DNA of 64,000 bases, from assembly GCA_963720885.1 (NCBI GenBank), contig CAVRGW010000002.1, forward strand, positions 496,001 through 560,000, read 5' to 3'. The translations under genes were made by a program, and so were the position numbers. This DNA comes from DATLLN01 sp963720885 (GTDB taxonomy: Bacteria; Actinomycetota; Thermoleophilia; Gaiellales; JAICJC01). Below the pieces are notes generated by a model, which saw only the letters and a program-made list of their open reading frames with translations, searched no databases and was not told where the DNA came from. Below, piece by piece: positions 40,673-47,545 of the stretch; position 1 is the first letter of the stretch, and every line of letters starts with the position of its first letter.

Positions 40673-41413
40673 TCAGGCTGCGGTTGCGGCGTCCGCGTCG
40701 ATCACGTCGCGGAGCTTCGCCAACGCACCACGCAACAAGCGGCTGACATGCATCTGACTGATCCCCAACTCAGACGCGATCTCCGACTGCGTCAACTCAC
40801 CCCGAAACCGCAACTCCAACAACCGCCGCTCACGCGCCGGCAACCGCCGCAACCCCCGCTCCACCACATCCCGATCCTCAACCCCCACAAACCCCGGATC
40901 AACCTCACTCAACACCCGACCCGCAGGCCCAACCTCAACCCCCCACTCACCATCCTCACCCCGACCAAACAACGAGTCCGCCACATACACCCGCCGCACC
41001 ACCAACGCCTCCACCACCAACTCCTCAGAACACTCCAACGCCTCCGCCAACTCCCCGGTCGACGGCTCACGCCCCAACACCTGCGCCAACCCCACACCCA
41101 CCGGACCAACCCGCCGCGACAACTCCTGCAACGACCGAGGCACCCGCACACTCCAACCCCGATCCCGAAACAAATGCATGATCTCACCCTCAACCATCCG
41201 CGCCGCATACCGCTCCAACGGCACACCCCGCCCAGCATCAAACCGATCCACCGCCTGAATCAACCCCAAATACCCCGACTGACACACATCCTCAAACCCA
41301 AACCCCCGCCCCACATACCGCCGCGCAATCCCCCGCACAAGCGGCGCGTACTCGAGGATCAGCTGGTCGCGGGTTTTTCCGGCAGGGGACTGGGTGCGCG
41401 TTGAATCGGTCAT
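40673..41413 (-). CDS. SigB/SigF-type RNA polymerase sigma factor
   Basis: A 246-residue group 3 sigma factor. Region 2: LVRGIARRYVGRGFGFEDVCQ, SGYLGLIQAVDRFDAGRGVP and MVEGEIMHLFRDRGWSVRVP. Region 3: SRRVGPVGVGLAQVLGREPS. Region 4: RLPARERRLLELRFRGELTQ followed by EIASELGISQMHVSRLLRGA. ATG 41413 is 7 nt from TAGGCC. Between about 40740 and 41340 nearly every codon ends in G or T (leucine always TTG), whereas its two ends and all neighbours use C/G-ending codons. That boundary is sharp and unexplained. Confidence 0.92.
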   Translation of the reverse strand: MTDSTRTQSPAGKTRDQLILEYAPLVRGIARRYVGRGFGFEDVCQSGYLGLIQAVDRFDAGRGVPLERYAARMVEGEIMHLFRDRGWSVRVPRSLQELSRRVGPVGVGLAQVLGREPSTGELAEALECSEELVVEALVVRRVYVADSLFGRGEDGEWGVEVGPAGRVLSEVDPGFVGVEDRDVVERGLRRLPARERRLLELRFRGELTQSEIASELGISQMHVSRLLRGALAKLRDVIDADAATAA

Positions 41414-41456
41414 GAAACCGGGCCTACCCGCCTCCGAAGCGGTGCAAACACGTCTT

Positions 41457-41789
41457 TCAGACGGGGTGCAGGGGCGTTCGCGCGAGGCGCAGGGAGACCG
41501 CGTCGGCGTCGGTTCGCGCACCATAGGCGTCCAGGGCCGCCACCGCCTCGCGGCGCCAGCCGTCGTCGCCGCCGATCAGGGTCAGCTCGGCGCCGGACGG
41601 TCCGATCTCGGCGAGGATCGAGACGTCCTCATCGTCGCACTCCGCGATCACGGCCGCCACGTTGAACCCGGCCCTGTCGGCCGCCAGCGGCGGCATGCCC
41701 ACTCGCACCGCCAAGGCGACCACGGCCTGCCGCGCGATCTCCGCGCGGCCGGGCGTGTTCATCAGCCGGAGCGTCAGGGTACGGTTCAT
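41457..41789 (-). CDS. Uncharacterized protein, perhaps a degenerate anti-sigma ATPase
   Basis: A 110-residue product: MNRTLTLRLMNTPGRAEIAR, QAVVALAVRVGMPPLAADRA, then VAAVIAECDDEDVSILAEIG and ELTLIGGDDGWRREAVAAL. The first 60 residues follow the plan of RsbW-like kinases, but the Asn box and the ATP-lid Gly boxes are absent. It lies head to head with the HATPase gene; the two ATGs are three bases apart. Unlike the partner it has no visible -10 box, so its expression is uncertain. Confidence 0.55.
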   Translation of the reverse strand: MNRTLTLRLMNTPGRAEIARQAVVALAVRVGMPPLAADRAGFNVAAVIAECDDEDVSILAEIGPSGAELTLIGGDDGWRREAVAALDAYGARTDADAVSLRLARTPLHPV

Positions 41790-41792
41790 GCC

Positions 41793-42191
41793 ATGGCCCG
41801 TTCGGACAACCTCAGCCTGGTGGCTGAGCTCGTCGTCCCGGCGGACGCCGAGATGCTGACCGTCTGCCGGATGGTCCTGATGGGCGTCGGCGCCGGGCTG
41901 CCGCTGACCGACGAGGCGCTGGACGATCTCAAGCTGGTGCTCTCGGAGGCGTGCGCCAGCGCGATCGAGCACACCCCGGACGCCGGTGGGACGGTCGAGA
42001 TCGCATTCCGGACGTCTGATGGCGAGCTCGAGGTCAGCGTCTCCGACCACGGCCGCGGCGCAGAGACAGCGATCGGCGGCCTCGGCTTCGGGATGCCGCT
42101 GCTCCGGCAGCTCTGCTCGCGACTGGACGTCGCGCCCCGGGCCGACGGGCCGGGGACGGTTGTGCGGTTCGCGCAGTCGCTGCCCGCCTGA
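41793..42191 (+). CDS. RsbW-like anti-sigma factor (HATPase_c_2)
   Basis: A 132-residue serine-kinase-fold protein: SLVAELVVPADAEMLTVCRM, DDLKLVLSEACASAIEHTPD (N box; the usual Asn reads Ser in EACASAIEH), VSDHGRGAETA (G1 box) and GLGFGMPLLRQLCSRLDV (G2 box). It probably holds the neighbouring sigma factor. The missing N-box Asn, which normally coordinates Mg-ATP, makes kinase activity doubtful. TACGGT (41780-41785) is 7 nt before ATG 41793. Confidence 0.82.
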   Translation: MARSDNLSLVAELVVPADAEMLTVCRMVLMGVGAGLPLTDEALDDLKLVLSEACASAIEHTPDAGGTVEIAFRTSDGELEVSVSDHGRGAETAIGGLGFGMPLLRQLCSRLDVAPRADGPGTVVRFAQSLPA

Positions 42192-42203
42192 CCGAGCATC
42201 GGC

Positions 42204-42566
42204 CTACCCCGATCCGCGGATCGCCTGCATCGCCGCGGCGCGGCTGTCCGCGATGGGGAGCACAGAGGATAGGCCGGTGAGATCCACGATCCGCCGGACG
42301 GCGTGCCCCGCACCCTCCCCCACGGCGAACCCGACGGCCGTTCCGGCCGCGGTGGCGCGATCGTGCTCCGCGATCAGGACACTCAGCACCGCGGAGTCGA
42401 TGAAGGTCGTCTCGGTGAGGTCGACGACGAACGGGCTCCGCTGGTCACGGACCTCATCGAGCGTCTCCCGGAGCGCGTCCGCGGTCGACAGGTCGTGCTC
42501 GCCTCGCATGACCACAACCGTGACCTCGCCGTCGCGCTCGAGATCGATGGGGCTTGCAGATGTCAC
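42204..42566 (-). CDS. STAS-domain protein (anti-sigma antagonist)
   Basis: A 120-residue STAS protein: TVVVMRGEHDLSTADALRET, PFVVDLTETTFIDSAVLSVL with Ser in DSA, and GAGHAVRRIVDLTGLSSVLP. GTG 42566 is 8 nt from TATGCT (complement of 42575-42580). Convergent with the HATPase gene. One of three STAS proteins in the cluster. Confidence 0.85.
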   Translation of the reverse strand: MTSASPIDLERDGEVTVVVMRGEHDLSTADALRETLDEVRDQRSPFVVDLTETTFIDSAVLSVLIAEHDRATAAGTAVGFAVGEGAGHAVRRIVDLTGLSSVLPIADSRAAAMQAIRGSG

Positions 42567-42625
42567 CGCGATCCAGCATAGTCGATCCGTTTTCTCACCC
42601 GTGACCGCGGGTACGTCCTGATCAG

Positions 42626-42970
42626 ATGACCCAACCTGACAACCCACCGGCAGGCGACCAGCCCAAGTTCGAGCAGGAGCAGCTCGAGGAGCGGCTGGTT
42701 GTCGTGCGAGTGCACGGCGAACTCGACATCGGATCTGCGGACGCTCTGCGACGGGCGCTCGACGAGGCCGAGGCGAAGCAGGTGGACGTTGTCCGACTGG
42801 ACGCCAGCGACGTCGGATTCCTGGACTCGACCGCACTCGGCGTCATCCTCAGCTGCGCTCAGCGGATGACCGGCCGCGGCGGCCGGCTCGAGCTGCTGTG
42901 CACATCACCTGCGATCCGACGTGTGCTCGACATGACGATGATCAGCCGCACCGTCCACGTCATCCCCTGA
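42626..42970 (+). CDS. STAS-domain protein (anti-sigma antagonist)
   Basis: A 114-residue STAS protein: RLVVVRVHGELDIGSADALR, VVRLDASDVGFLDSTALGVI (phosphorylatable Ser in DST) and SPAIRRVLDMTMISRTVHVI. An acidic N-terminal tail of about 20 residues precedes the fold. It is the closest of the three to canonical RsbV/SpoIIAA. Divergent from the STAS gene at 42204-42566. Confidence 0.88.
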   Translation: MTQPDNPPAGDQPKFEQEQLEERLVVVRVHGELDIGSADALRRALDEAEAKQVDVVRLDASDVGFLDSTALGVILSCAQRMTGRGGRLELLCTSPAIRRVLDMTMISRTVHVIP

Positions 42971-43002
42971 CGAACGCGGCCGCCATGCGCACCCAGCTGC
43001 GG

Positions 43003-43401
43003 TTAGATGTCGATCTCGAACCAGACCCGCGCTTCGCCGCCGGGCGTCCGGCTGACGCCCCAGCGGTCGGCGAGTGCGTCGACCAGGTACAGCCCGCGGC
43101 CGGAGGTACCGAGTGGCGGCTGGTCGTCGAACGAGGGCCGGCTGAAGCCGGGCCCCGGGTCGCGCACCTCGACGCGCACCGTACCCGGACGAACTTCGAG
43201 GTCGAGCGTGATGATGTCCGCCGGGTCGAGCCCCGCATGACGGACGCTGTTGCCGACCAGCTCCGTGACCAGCAGCCGGGTGTTGAACGCCGCCTCCTCG
43301 AAATCGTTGAGCTGATCGATGGCATCGACCGCGTGGCGCGCCGCCCGTACTGACTCAACGGTTGCCGCCAGACGCAGCGTCATCTCACAGGGACTCACCA
43401 T
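43003..43401 (-). CDS. RsbW-like ATP-binding anti-sigma factor
   Basis: A 132-residue HATPase: MTLRLAATVESVRAARHAVD, RLLVTELVGNSVRHAGLDPA (complete N box), VEVRDPGPGFSRPS (G1) and GTSGRGLYLVDALADRWGV (G2), all intact, so it should bind ATP and phosphorylate a STAS partner. I chose ATG 43401, 11 nt after a TAGGGT box; ATG 43383 is an alternative. It lies 32 bp from the convergent STAS gene. Confidence 0.85.
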   Translation of the reverse strand: MVSPCEMTLRLAATVESVRAARHAVDAIDQLNDFEEAAFNTRLLVTELVGNSVRHAGLDPADIITLDLEVRPGTVRVEVRDPGPGFSRPSFDDQPPLGTSGRGLYLVDALADRWGVSRTPGGEARVWFEIDI

Positions 43402-43456
43402 CGGCAGTCGATACCCTAGTCGGAGGGGTCTCATGCATGAACGCTGCTCGCGCGTC

Positions 43457-43663
43457 TCAGTCCGATGCCGCACCAAGGACCGAGCCCAGCAACAGCACCA
43501 ACACCAGTCCGACCGGGACGGCGATTGCCACGCCGGCCCATCCGAACACGAGCGCTCCGATCACACCCGCGACGACGACCGCAATGATGACGATCGTCGC
43601 GATCCACCGTTGGGCCGATTCGCCTGCATCGAGCCCGTGCCAATTGTCTCCAAAATGCGTCAT
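43457..43663 (-). CDS. Small two-helix membrane protein
   Basis: A 68-residue protein: a polar N-terminus (MTHFGDNWHGLDAGESAQRW) and two hydrophobic segments (IATIVIIAVVVAGVIGALVF, GVAIAVPVGLVLVLLLGSVL). Function unknown; its place beside CsbD and anti-sigma genes suggests a stress-envelope role. The ATG lies within a 13-bp perfect hairpin (43658-43690). No clear ribosome binding site. Confidence 0.68.
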   Translation of the reverse strand: MTHFGDNWHGLDAGESAQRWIATIVIIAVVVAGVIGALVFGWAGVAIAVPVGLVLVLLLGSVLGAASD

Positions 43664-43690
43664 CGCCGGGTGGACTGCCCGGCGATGACG
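43658..43690 (-). promoter_or_regulatory. Perfect 13-bp hairpin enclosing a start codon
   Basis: CGTCATCGCCGGG and CCCGGCGATGACG are perfect complements with a 7-nt loop. The ATG of the small membrane protein (43663-43661) lies in the stem. It follows the csbD-like gene on the same strand, so it could be that gene's terminator, a translation block, or both. Confidence 0.6.
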
Positions 43691-43723
43691 AGACGCAAAC
43701 AACAAGCACTGTGCACAACAGGT

Positions 43724-43885
43724 CTAGAGGGCCTTGCGGATACCCTCCTCGACCTTGCGTGCACCCTCCTTGAGCTTGCCCTCCGCCTGGTCCATCTCGC
43801 CCTCACGCTTGAGGCTCTCGTCGTCGGTCGCGCGGCCGGCCTGCTCCTTCGCCTTGCCCTTGATCTGGTCGGTCTTCTCGCCCAT
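43724..43885 (-). CDS. CsbD-family stress protein
   Basis: A 53-residue hydrophilic protein: MGEKTDQIKGKAKEQAGRAT, DDESLKREGEMDQAEGKLKE, ending VEEGIRKAL. CsbD in Bacillus is controlled by sigma-B; molecular role unknown. AAGGAG lies before ATG 43885, and a SigB-like promoter sits at 43928-43952. Confidence 0.9.
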   Translation of the reverse strand: MGEKTDQIKGKAKEQAGRATDDESLKREGEMDQAEGKLKEGARKVEEGIRKAL

Positions 43886-43927
43886 GTCCAGCTCCTTGAG
43901 TTCGGGTTTCCGTTTGCGACGGGAGCG

Positions 43928-43952
43928 GTACCCCGCCCCGGCGTTCGTCAAC
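43928..43952 (-). promoter_or_regulatory. SigB/SigF-type promoter of the csbD-like gene
   Basis: On the minus strand GTTG is followed after 15 nt by GGGTAC, close to the GTTT-N14-16-GGGTAT consensus of SigB/SigF-type factors. It lies about 45 nt before ATG 43885. This links CsbD to the sigma factor at 40673-41413. Confidence 0.6.
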
Positions 43953-45198
43953 CCTCGGCGAAGGCGGCAGCCCACCCCGCAGCCTCGGCGCCGGACACAA
44001 GGGCGCCCTCGATCCAGCCGGGTTCGGCCGACGCGACGTCCGACGTCGCGAACGCGACGCGGCCGTGCGGCCGGAAGCGCTCGGGGGTGAGCAGGTCGGG
44101 CGCTCCGACCGAGGCGGTCGCCCACGTCCCGCGGGCCCACGGGTCGCCGTTCCAGTCGTGCCAGTCCCACGAGATCAGCTGCGCCTCCGGAAAGAACGCG
44201 TGCAGCGCCCGCTCGGCGTGCTCGCGTTGCGAGGGATCGAACGCCGGATCCTGATAGCCGAACCCCAGCATCAGCACGTCGCCGTCGAGCTCGCGGTCGC
44301 CGATCATCCAGTGGATGCCCTCCCCTCGGCCGGCCGCCAGGGCACCGCGAGGCGCGCCACGCGCGCGCATCCAGAGCTTGATCGCCCTGCCGGCGTTCGT
44401 GCCGGCCGCAGCCGCCGTCCCTTCGGGCAACGGAGGGTCGAAGGTCACGTGCGGCAACAGGTTGACGGGCAGGGCGAGGATCGCCAGATCGCCGCGGACG
44501 ACATCGCCGCCGCCGGTGACAACGTCGACCCGGCCGTCGTCCTGGCGGACGGCCGCCACCGGCGTTCCCGTCCGCAGCTGCACACCGGCGGTCGCCGCCA
44601 TCACCGAGGACAGCGCCGACCAGCCCTGCACGGGCGAGTGGCGGAGCGCGGTCAGAAGACCTGAGACGCCACCGTGGGAGCGGATCACCGCAAGCGCGTC
44701 GATCACCGCGCCCCGGTCGGGCGCGGTGCCGCCGATCATCACCCACCATGCGGACACGAACTCGATCACCTCGGCGGGCAGGCCGAGCCTCGACAGATAT
44801 GCGGCGAACGACTCCCCGCCGGCGGTGCCGGCCGCCGCGTCGGCGGTGAGCGTCGCCAGCGCGCGGTCGAGCTCGCCGAGCTGCTCGAACGGCACCGGCA
44901 GCGAGTGGCGCAGAACGCCGCCGGTGCGCCAGCGGCAGGCGCTCGGCGCGCCCCAGGTGCGCACGTCGATGCCGTAGCGGGCGAGCTCGGCCGGGGCCAG
45001 CTCGTGCTCCGCCGTGAACCACGAACCGCCGATCTCCACCGGCGGCCCGTCGCCGGCGAACGGCCGCGTCCAGGTGCGGCCGCCGACCCGGTCGCGCGCC
45101 TCGAGCAGCGTCACCTCGACGCCCGCCTCGGCGAGGTCGCGCGCGGCCCGCAGGCCGGCGAACCCCGCGCCGATCACGATCACCCTCGCCACGTGCAT
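43948..45198 (-). CDS. FAD-dependent amine oxidase
   Basis: A 416-residue flavin amine oxidase: VIVIGAGFAGLRAARDLAEA (dinucleotide fold), VTLLEARDRVGGRTWTRPFA, VEIGGSWFTAEHELAPAELA, and the C-terminal FAD contact HGRVAFATSDVASAEPGWIE followed by GALVSGAEAAG. Monoamine- or polyamine-oxidase type; substrate unknown. TAGCCT (complement of 45202-45207) lies 9 nt from GTG 45192 and 3 nt from ATG 45198, so GTG 45192 may be the true start. Confidence 0.87.
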   Translation of the reverse strand: MHVARVIVIGAGFAGLRAARDLAEAGVEVTLLEARDRVGGRTWTRPFAGDGPPVEIGGSWFTAEHELAPAELARYGIDVRTWGAPSACRWRTGGVLRHSLPVPFEQLGELDRALATLTADAAAGTAGGESFAAYLSRLGLPAEVIEFVSAWWVMIGGTAPDRGAVIDALAVIRSHGGVSGLLTALRHSPVQGWSALSSVMAATAGVQLRTGTPVAAVRQDDGRVDVVTGGGDVVRGDLAILALPVNLLPHVTFDPPLPEGTAAAAGTNAGRAIKLWMRARGAPRGALAAGRGEGIHWMIGDRELDGDVLMLGFGYQDPAFDPSQREHAERALHAFFPEAQLISWDWHDWNGDPWARGTWATASVGAPDLLTPERFRPHGRVAFATSDVASAEPGWIEGALVSGAEAAGWAAAFAEG

Positions 45199-45201
45199 GA
45201 G

Positions 45202-45211
45202 AGGCTACCGT
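45202..45211. promoter_or_regulatory. Overlapping divergent -10 boxes
   Basis: AGGCTACCGT carries TAGCCT on the minus strand (for the amine oxidase) and TACCGT on the plus strand (for the cupin); they share the central TA. RNA polymerase could start in either direction from one melted site. Confidence 0.55.
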
Positions 45212-45235
45212 GCCCCGACCACGAGGAGGTGCCGA

Positions 45236-45637
45236 ATGACCGATCGACCGAAGCCGATGGTGATCCCGCTCGAGGACGTGCCCGTGATTCCGGCGGAGCA
45301 GGCGGTGACGAAGGTGCGGATCGCCCGCATCGTCACCCGCAAGCGCTGCGGCTCGAATCTGCTGCTCGGCGCGAGCTGGCTCGACCCCGGCGAGGAGACC
45401 AACCGGTGGTCGTCTCGGGACGACGACGACGTGGCGGAGGGCGACCACTGGTACGGCCCGGTCGACGAGACGTACTTCATCATCCGCGGGCGCCTGCGCC
45501 TGACCTGGGACGAGGGACACTTCGACGTCGGCCCCGACGACAGCGTGTACCTCGCGCCGGGGTGGACGTACCACCTGAAGAACATCGGGGACGAGCCGGC
45601 GTTCTTCGTGTACGGAATGACGCCGACGCCTGAGTAG
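45236..45637 (+). CDS. Cupin-domain protein
   Basis: A 133-residue cupin: LLLGASWLDPGEETNRWSSR, DHWYGPVDETYFIIRGRLRL (motif 1 with Glu) and DSVYLAPGWTYHLKNIGDEP (motif 2 with His). Metal ligands are partly conserved. GAGGAGG lies 7 nt before ATG 45236. Divergent from the amine oxidase; shared regulation is likely, substrate unknown. Confidence 0.8.
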   Translation: MTDRPKPMVIPLEDVPVIPAEQAVTKVRIARIVTRKRCGSNLLLGASWLDPGEETNRWSSRDDDDVAEGDHWYGPVDETYFIIRGRLRLTWDEGHFDVGPDDSVYLAPGWTYHLKNIGDEPAFFVYGMTPTPE

Positions 45638-45645
45638 CGGCAGCG

Positions 45646-46143
45646 CTACAGCTCGAGCAGCATGCGGCTGTTGCCCAGCGTGTCGGGCTTGACCCGCGGC
45701 AGGTCGAGGAACTCGGCGACGCCCTCGTCGTATGACCGGCGGAGCTCGTCGTACACCTCCGGCTGGACGGGGGTGCCGTCGATCTCGTGGAACCCGTGGC
45801 GGGCGAAGAACCCCACCTCGAACGTCAGCACGAACACCCGGCGGACGCCGAGCTCGCGCGCGTGCTCCAGCAGGCGGGAAACCACCAGGTCGCCGATGCC
45901 GTGGCCGCGTAGCCCCGGGTCGACGGCAACGGTGCGGATCTCGGCGAGGTCCTCCCACATGACGTGGACGGCGCCACAGCCGACGACCTTACCGTCCAGC
46001 TCGGCAACGACGAAATCGGGCACGTCCTCGAACAGCGTGACCAGCTGCTTGCCCAGCAGGATTCCCTGATCGACGTAGCCCTGGACGAGGCGCTGGATCT
46101 GGCGAACGTCGGACGTACGGGCGCGGCGGACGGCGGCGGGCAT
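45646..46143 (-). CDS. argA: Amino-acid N-acetyltransferase (NAGS of the Rv2747 type)
   Basis: A 165-residue GNAT that closely follows the mycobacterial stand-alone N-acetylglutamate synthase: VRRARTSDVRQIQRLVQGYV, LGKQLVTLFEDVPDFVVAEL, VVGCGAVHVMWEDLAEIRTV, AVDPGLRGHGIGDLVVSRLL, VFVLTFEVGFFARHGFHEID and VKPDTLGNSRMLLEL. It catalyses the first step of arginine synthesis. ATG 46143 is 8 nt from TATCCT (complement of 46152-46157), so it is probably leaderless. No other arg gene is in the window. Confidence 0.92.
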   Translation of the reverse strand: MPAAVRRARTSDVRQIQRLVQGYVDQGILLGKQLVTLFEDVPDFVVAELDGKVVGCGAVHVMWEDLAEIRTVAVDPGLRGHGIGDLVVSRLLEHARELGVRRVFVLTFEVGFFARHGFHEIDGTPVQPEVYDELRRSYDEGVAEFLDLPRVKPDTLGNSRMLLEL

Positions 46144-46203
46144 GGCATCGGAGGATACGATGCGGCCGTTTGCAGCGCGGCGCATGGGGGTACGGCGCGC
46201 GCC

Positions 46204-46305
46204 ATGCTTGCAACCATTCCTCTTCTCGCACTCGGCACCGGCATCGGCATCGTCGGGTTGATCCTGGTCGTCCTCATCGTCCTGCTGCTCGTCCGCGTGC
46301 TCTGA
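46204..46305 (+). CDS. 33-residue single-helix membrane peptide
   Basis: MLATIPLLALGTGIGIVGLI then LVVLIVLLLVRVL: one very hydrophobic helix ending in Arg-Val-Leu. Third codon positions are G/C as in real genes. TACGGC lies about 7 nt before the ATG; no ribosome binding site. Function unknown. It is similar in kind to the 30-residue peptide at 51723. Confidence 0.5.
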   Translation: MLATIPLLALGTGIGIVGLILVVLIVLLLVRVL

Positions 46306-46308
46306 CGG

Positions 46309-47535
46309 TCAGGCGAAGAGCGGGCGCAGATGATCGTTCAGGAACACGCCGCCGGGATCGAGCCGGCGACGTGTCTCGATGAAGTCGCCGGCCGCCGGAT
46401 AGCGCTGGAGCAGCTGGTCACGCGTCAGGAAATGCAGCTTGCCCCAGTGCACACGCGGCGAGAAGGGGCGGAGCGTCTCGTCCACCGCGCGCAGGTACGG
46501 CTCGTAGGCCGTTCCCGGCACGCCTGACACCGAGATCACAACGGTTGGGGTGCCGTACGCGGGCGACAGGTACGCCTCGTCCGCGGCGGTCGTCCGCACC
46601 TCCATCGGAAACACCGAGTCCGGCAGGCTGCCGAGCATCAGCTCGCGCATGGCGGCGACGGCGTCCACGGCGCGATCGAACGGCACGAAATACTCCAGCT
46701 CGTGGAAGTTCGGCTCGAACTCCATCGGGTAGATCCGGTAGCTGCGGTCGACCCTCCTTCCCGGTGTCGGGTCGTCGGGTCGATCGGGCTCGGCGAGGTC
46801 GTAGATCTTCACGTAGCAGGTGTCGGTCAGCGTCGTCCCGGCAGGCGTTGTCAGTCCATACAGGGCAGCGGACTGCTCCGACGGCAGCCAGAAGAACGAG
46901 AAGTGCCGGTGCGACCCGGTCAGCTCGTCCCAGCGCGTTATCACCTCGGAGTACGGCATATGCTCGATGCGCTCCGCCAGGCGATGCGCGGGCACCACCT
47001 CGAGCTCGATCCTGGCGATCACCCCGAGCATGCCGATCGCAACCTGCGCCGCGTGCAGCAGTTCGGGCTGGTCGGCGCCGATCTCGAGCACGTCGCCGCC
47101 GGCGGTGATCAGCCGCATCGCACGCACCATGCCCGACAGGCCGGCCAGCTCGACTCCCGAGCCGTGGGTGCCGGTTGCCACAGCGCCGGCGATCTGCTGG
47201 GTGGCGATGTCACCCTGGTTGTGCAGCGCGAAGCCCAGGTCCCAGAGGGGATCGCCGAACATGCCCACCGTGGTCGCCGGCAGCGCCGTCACGGTCGACC
47301 GGTCAGCGTCGACGGCCACGACGCCGGACAGCGCCGACAGATCGAGCAGTGCGCCGTCGGTGCCGATCACCGGCGAGAACGAGTGCCCCGTGCCGAGCAC
47401 GCGTACACCGAGCCCGTCGTCCACCGCCGAGCGGACGGCGACCGCGATCTCGTGCTCGTCGCGTGGCCGCACGATCCGCGCCGGGGCGCACGACTGGTTG
47501 CCCGCCCAGTTCGTCCAGGTGGTCGCCGAGGCCAC
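46309..47535 (-). CDS. D-arabinono/L-gulono-1,4-lactone oxidase-like FAD protein
   Basis: A 408-residue VAO-fold flavoprotein: TTWTNWAGNQSCAPARIVRP, RVLGTGHSFSPVIGTDGALL (where many members attach FAD through His), HNQGDIATQQIAGAVATGTH, GSGVELAGLSGMVRAMRL and the C-terminal ALO signature PFSPRVHWGKLHFLTRDQLL. It oxidises aldonolactones to ascorbate-like products with O2 or another acceptor. GTG 47535 is 7 nt from TAGGCT (complement of 47543-47548): leaderless. Confidence 0.9.
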   Translation of the reverse strand: MASATTWTNWAGNQSCAPARIVRPRDEHEIAVAVRSAVDDGLGVRVLGTGHSFSPVIGTDGALLDLSALSGVVAVDADRSTVTALPATTVGMFGDPLWDLGFALHNQGDIATQQIAGAVATGTHGSGVELAGLSGMVRAMRLITAGGDVLEIGADQPELLHAAQVAIGMLGVIARIELEVVPAHRLAERIEHMPYSEVITRWDELTGSHRHFSFFWLPSEQSAALYGLTTPAGTTLTDTCYVKIYDLAEPDRPDDPTPGRRVDRSYRIYPMEFEPNFHELEYFVPFDRAVDAVAAMRELMLGSLPDSVFPMEVRTTAADEAYLSPAYGTPTVVISVSGVPGTAYEPYLRAVDETLRPFSPRVHWGKLHFLTRDQLLQRYPAAGDFIETRRRLDPGGVFLNDHLRPLFA

Positions 47536-47545
47536 GCGGGCGAGC

